Source of the DNA: an uncultured Bacteroidota bacterium
Lineage (GTDB): Bacteria; Bacteroidota; Bacteroidia; B-17B0; Aurantibacillaceae
NCBI GenBank assembly: GCA_937868675.1
Contig: CALMNJ010000267.1
Span: 1-9,527 of the forward strand
Direction: 5' to 3'
Length of the DNA: 9,527 nt
The notes below the pieces were generated by a model that was not told the DNA's origin, ran no database searches, and saw only the letters and a list, made by a program, of their open reading frames with translations. The position numbers and the translations under genes were made by a program. Within the stretch, counting starts at the first letter, position 1. Each line of letters begins with the position of its first letter. This document shows positions 8,101-9,527 of the stretch, in pieces.

Positions 8101-8571
8101 GTAAGGAACGGAATATTGCTGGTTGAATTTGCCGAATTTGCGCGACAGGGTGGCATGAGTCTTTATGAAGCCACAGTGGAAGCGGGCCGTACCCGTATGA
8201 CACCCGTTATCCTTACAGCTATTGCTGCCGTGCTTGGGCTAATACCGCTGGCAGTGGGGCTCAATATTAATTTTGAAACGCTGTTCAGCCATCTTGATCC
8301 GCAAATTTTCTTTGGCGGCGATAGCGTTGTGTTCTGGGGTCCGCTCAGCTGGACCATGATCTTTGGTCTCATCTTTGCAACCATCCTCACACTGCTGCTC
8401 ATTCCTTCCATGTATCTTATCGCCGAACGTTTAAAGCGTAAGTCAATTATTGTACTGGAGTATTTTGAGTTGCCAAAAATAGCCATGTATGTGCCTTTCC
8501 TGATTCTGATACTCACAGCCATTCTTGCAATTAAAAAGGTGAAACTCGAATATGGCGACCTCAATCGGTAA
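5107..8571 (+). CDS. RND-family proton-driven efflux permease (AcrB-like)
   Basis: Predicted inner membrane trimeric pump that exports substrate in exchange for protons. At 1154 residues it is longer than AcrB (about 1050). Visible layout: TM1 (19-36), first porter domain (37-335) including LPKENFPDITVPTI, TM2-TM6 (338-492), TM7 (585-603), second porter domain (604-930), TM8-TM12 (933-1107). The TM4 signature LGIVVDDAIVVIEN carries Asp406 and Asp407. TM10 has GIVVRNGILLVEF with Arg1000 where AcrB has Lys940. TM11 has Arg1030 and Thr1037, matching AcrB Arg971 and Thr978. The proton relay thus looks intact with Lys replaced by Arg. Unusual parts are two extra hydrophobic segments between TM6 and TM7 (about 517-529 and 536-554), a long TM11-TM12 loop (1053-1081) and a further hydrophobic segment near the C-terminus (1127-1143). 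Drug-type (HAE) similarity is greater than metal-type, but the substrate is unknown. Last gene of the operon. Confidence 0.95.
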   Translation: MLDKIKEFKPSSWAIDNKVTVYLLTIFITIIGIWVYNSLPKENFPDITVPTIYINTVNGGNSPTNIENTITKPIEKRLKAISGIKKFTSTSLQDVSVIIVEFHTSVKVEVAKQKVKDAVDEARADMPQQLTREPMIKEIAFSEIPIMYINIAGNYDLKQLKKYAEDLQDRIEGLKEINEVKLVGALDREIQVNIDAYKMQAAQLTFYDIKNAIANENLSITGGNVPLMGMKPTLSIKGEYKDPKEIENIVVTSQTGAKLFLKDIAEIKDGFKEQESYSSSKGKNVITLNVIKRSGENLIDAAEKIQKTIAEMRKAELPEGLDVTVSGDQSARTKVTLHDLINTIIIGFILVTVVLMFFMGVTNALFVALSVPLSMFIAFMVMPSIGFSFNMIVLFAFLLALGIVVDDAIVVIENTHRLFGNGKRDIKTAAKMAAGEVFMPVLSGTITTLAPFIPLAFWTGIIGKFMYFLPITLIISLLASLFVAYIINPVFAVDFMKTHEEEAQEHGRITRKGRMQLILYGVIAALAYMKGSFGVGNFVVFLGLFLILHRLWLYKVIEAWQNRVWPGFINAYTRALKWCLHKPWRPVLIVIVMFFASFVFFAVRGPKVVFFPQGDPNNIYVYVKLPEGTDPSITNQVMRRVEKKVYSVIDENDPVVESMITNVTIGVTDPRDGDQNSYPNRGKIAINFVDFEKREGKSTTDYLKKLQKLDWDVPGAEIVINKEQAGPPQAKPISIEVSGDDFNDLIRTADHVKKFVNAAKIEGVDNIKSDFVSNKPEIIFDIDRERAQREGISTAQLAMEIRSAVYGSEATKFRDVDDEYPVQLRFKYDQRNDIETIRNLKITYRDMNLGGQVRSVPISAVSNVRYDNTYAGIKRKNNTRVITLSSDVKEGYNANEVAAKVQQALKGYKSTGSSVVKFGGQSEDQAETAGFLGKAMLIAIGLMLMVLVGLFNSLGKPLIILSEILFSIIGVLIGVAIFKMDMSIVMTGVGIIALGGIVVRNGILLVEFAEFARQGGMSLYEATVEAGRTRMTPVILTAIAAVLGLIPLAVGLNINFETLFSHLDPQIFFGGDSVVFWGPLSWTMIFGLIFATILTLLLIPSMYLIAERLKRKSIIVLEYFELPKIAMYVPFLILILTAILAIKKVKLEYGDLNR

Positions 8572-8590
8572 ACTTTGAGGAAACCGTGTA

Positions 8591-8620
8591 AAGGGCCGCG
8601 CAGAAATGCGCGGCTTTTTA
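8591..8620 (+). terminator. Rho-independent terminator of the efflux operon
   Basis: The stem arms GCCGCGCA (8595-8602) and TGCGCGGC (8607-8614) pair perfectly over 8 GC-rich bases around a GAAA tetraloop (8603-8606), and are followed by TTTTTATTT. The flanking A/G bases at 8591-8594 can pair with the T tract and lengthen the stem. It begins 20-odd bases after the permease stop codon. On the minus strand the stem is followed only by CCCTTTAC, so it would terminate the convergent gene less well. Confidence 0.9.
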
Positions 8621-8621
8621 T

Positions 8622-9527
8622 TTACCGGAAACGCCGGTAGCGCACTCCGAGCGAGTCAAATAACGACATTGTTTTGAGCGAGTTGTTTTCCAGCAAATAC
8701 AACTCTGGTCGTTGCGGGATATTTTTTAACTGTACGGTGCGGCCTTTAAGTGTGTGCAACTCATCAACAAACAAAACCGTTTTGTAAACTTTGTTTTCCG
8801 CCTCCAGCAATTTCCAGGTTCTCCGTTCATAGGCCGGACGCATGGTTTCCGGAAAACGGTCGGTACATGATGGGCAGCCATAAGTAAACACATCGTTAAA
8901 ATAGTGATTCACCATCACTACCAGCTCTATTTTATTTTTTTTCGCTATTTGATTAAGGTCATAACAGGTTTTAAAAACATGTTCAAGTCTGGCAGGCGTT
9001 ACCACCTCAATGGCTTTTTTGGTGGCTATTTTGTTTACCGTGTCCGGAAGTCCGCCAGTATGGTCATTAAAAAAATAATTGGCTGCTATACACCAGGTGT
9101 AAAGAAACGAAGGCTCGTAAACCGGTTCAAACAGCATAAGGCAAAAGGCCAGCAGAAGTGGCACTGACAGAAACATGCGTGAGTAGTGAAAGTAAAGCGA
9201 ATCGGTGCCCTCGCTTAGTTTATTTAAGCCCAAAGGCAAAATCAGGAGCAGTATAATAAAGAGCGTAGCGCTGGCTTTAATATATTGTTTTTTAATGGCG
9301 AAGAAAATCGCCACAAGTGCCAGAAGAATAAATATGGCAATGCCACTGTGATTACATACCGGTGTGTTGAATCCAAAAAAGTCCTGAAGCCTGCCAAACG
9401 CCGAAACAAAATTATCGGACGTATAGCTTAGTTTAAATCCATGCAGGTTGTTGAAGGGATGTGTTGCATAAAAGCGATCCATAAACCAAAGCAAAATACC
9501 TCCTGGCAATGCGCCGGCAAATGAGTA
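8622..9527 (-). CDS. Unrecognised membrane protein with C-terminal soluble domain, 3' part
   Basis: The frame is open to the right window edge, so the true start lies outside; about 301 residues are visible. I do not recognise the family. Counting from the window edge, hydrophobic segments lie at about 3-15, 61-79, 82-99 and 116-133, with another weaker one near 137-153. After these comes a soluble domain of about 145 residues (157-301). It contains KIELVVMVNHYFNDVF, a CPSC pair (Cys218, Cys221) in a GCPSCTDRFPETMRP context, and a basic C-terminal end (RYRRFR). The arrangement of several membrane helices followed by a C-terminal domain recalls GT-C glycosyltransferase-like envelope proteins, but I see no diagnostic motif, so this is only a weak possibility. 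It is convergent with the efflux operon, with the operon terminator between them, and there is no sign of a functional link to the pump. Confidence 0.7.
   Translation of the reverse strand, partial: YSFAGALPGGILLWFMDRFYATHPFNNLHGFKLSYTSDNFVSAFGRLQDFFGFNTPVCNHSGIAIFILLALVAIFFAIKKQYIKASATLFIILLLILPLGLNKLSEGTDSLYFHYSRMFLSVPLLLAFCLMLFEPVYEPSFLYTWCIAANYFFNDHTGGLPDTVNKIATKKAIEVVTPARLEHVFKTCYDLNQIAKKNKIELVVMVNHYFNDVFTYGCPSCTDRFPETMRPAYERRTWKLLEAENKVYKTVLFVDELHTLKGRTVQLKNIPQRPELYLLENNSLKTMSLFDSLGVRYRRFR

Noticed and set aside
8623..8639. Small hairpin TACCGG/CCGGTA just after the main terminator
   Set aside because: It falls in the last codons of the minus-strand gene, has only six base pairs and no adjacent T tract suitable for termination.

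Overview
The window looks like chromosomal DNA of a member of the Bacteroidota. The reasons are moderate GC, starts without a Shine-Dalgarno sequence and preceded by A-rich DNA, a promoter-like TAnnTTTG element before the tetR gene, and protein sequences (Wzy_C ligase, M23 protein with a YRLVILND-type N-terminus, long RND permease) that resemble Bacteroidota families. I see no tRNA, rRNA, CRISPR array, insertion sequence or other sign of recent transfer. These are judgements from reading the sequence; no database search was made.

Layout. (1) Bases 1-987, plus strand: the 3' part of an O-antigen ligase/polymerase-like membrane protein, cut by the window edge. (2) Bases 959-about 1837, minus strand: a membrane-anchored M23 (LytM-type) zinc peptidase. 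It overlaps the ligase gene tail to tail by 29 bases and has no ATG start. (3) Bases 1838-1924: a divergent control region holding a perfect 9-base inverted repeat and a good Bacteroidota promoter. (4) Bases 1925-8571, plus strand: four closely spaced genes for a TetR-family regulator, a TolC-like outer membrane factor, a lipoprotein periplasmic adaptor and an RND permease, with gaps of 10, 20 and 32 bases. (5) Bases 8591-8620: a strong rho-independent terminator with a GAAA loop. (6) Bases 8622-9527, minus strand: the 3' part of an unrecognised membrane protein with a C-terminal soluble domain, cut by the right edge.

How it works together. The core is a complete tripartite RND efflux system with its own regulator as first gene. 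The adaptor (lipid-anchored, probably to the inner membrane) would link the proton-driven permease to the TolC-like channel. The TetR protein probably represses the operon by binding the inverted repeat, which lies between the -33 and -7 promoter elements. The substrate cannot be told from sequence. The permease keeps the RND proton-relay residues with an Arg in place of the usual Lys, and it carries extra hydrophobic segments beyond the standard 12. The most interesting points are this topology, the operator/promoter arrangement and the unknown protein at the right edge. I found no clearly new biological system.
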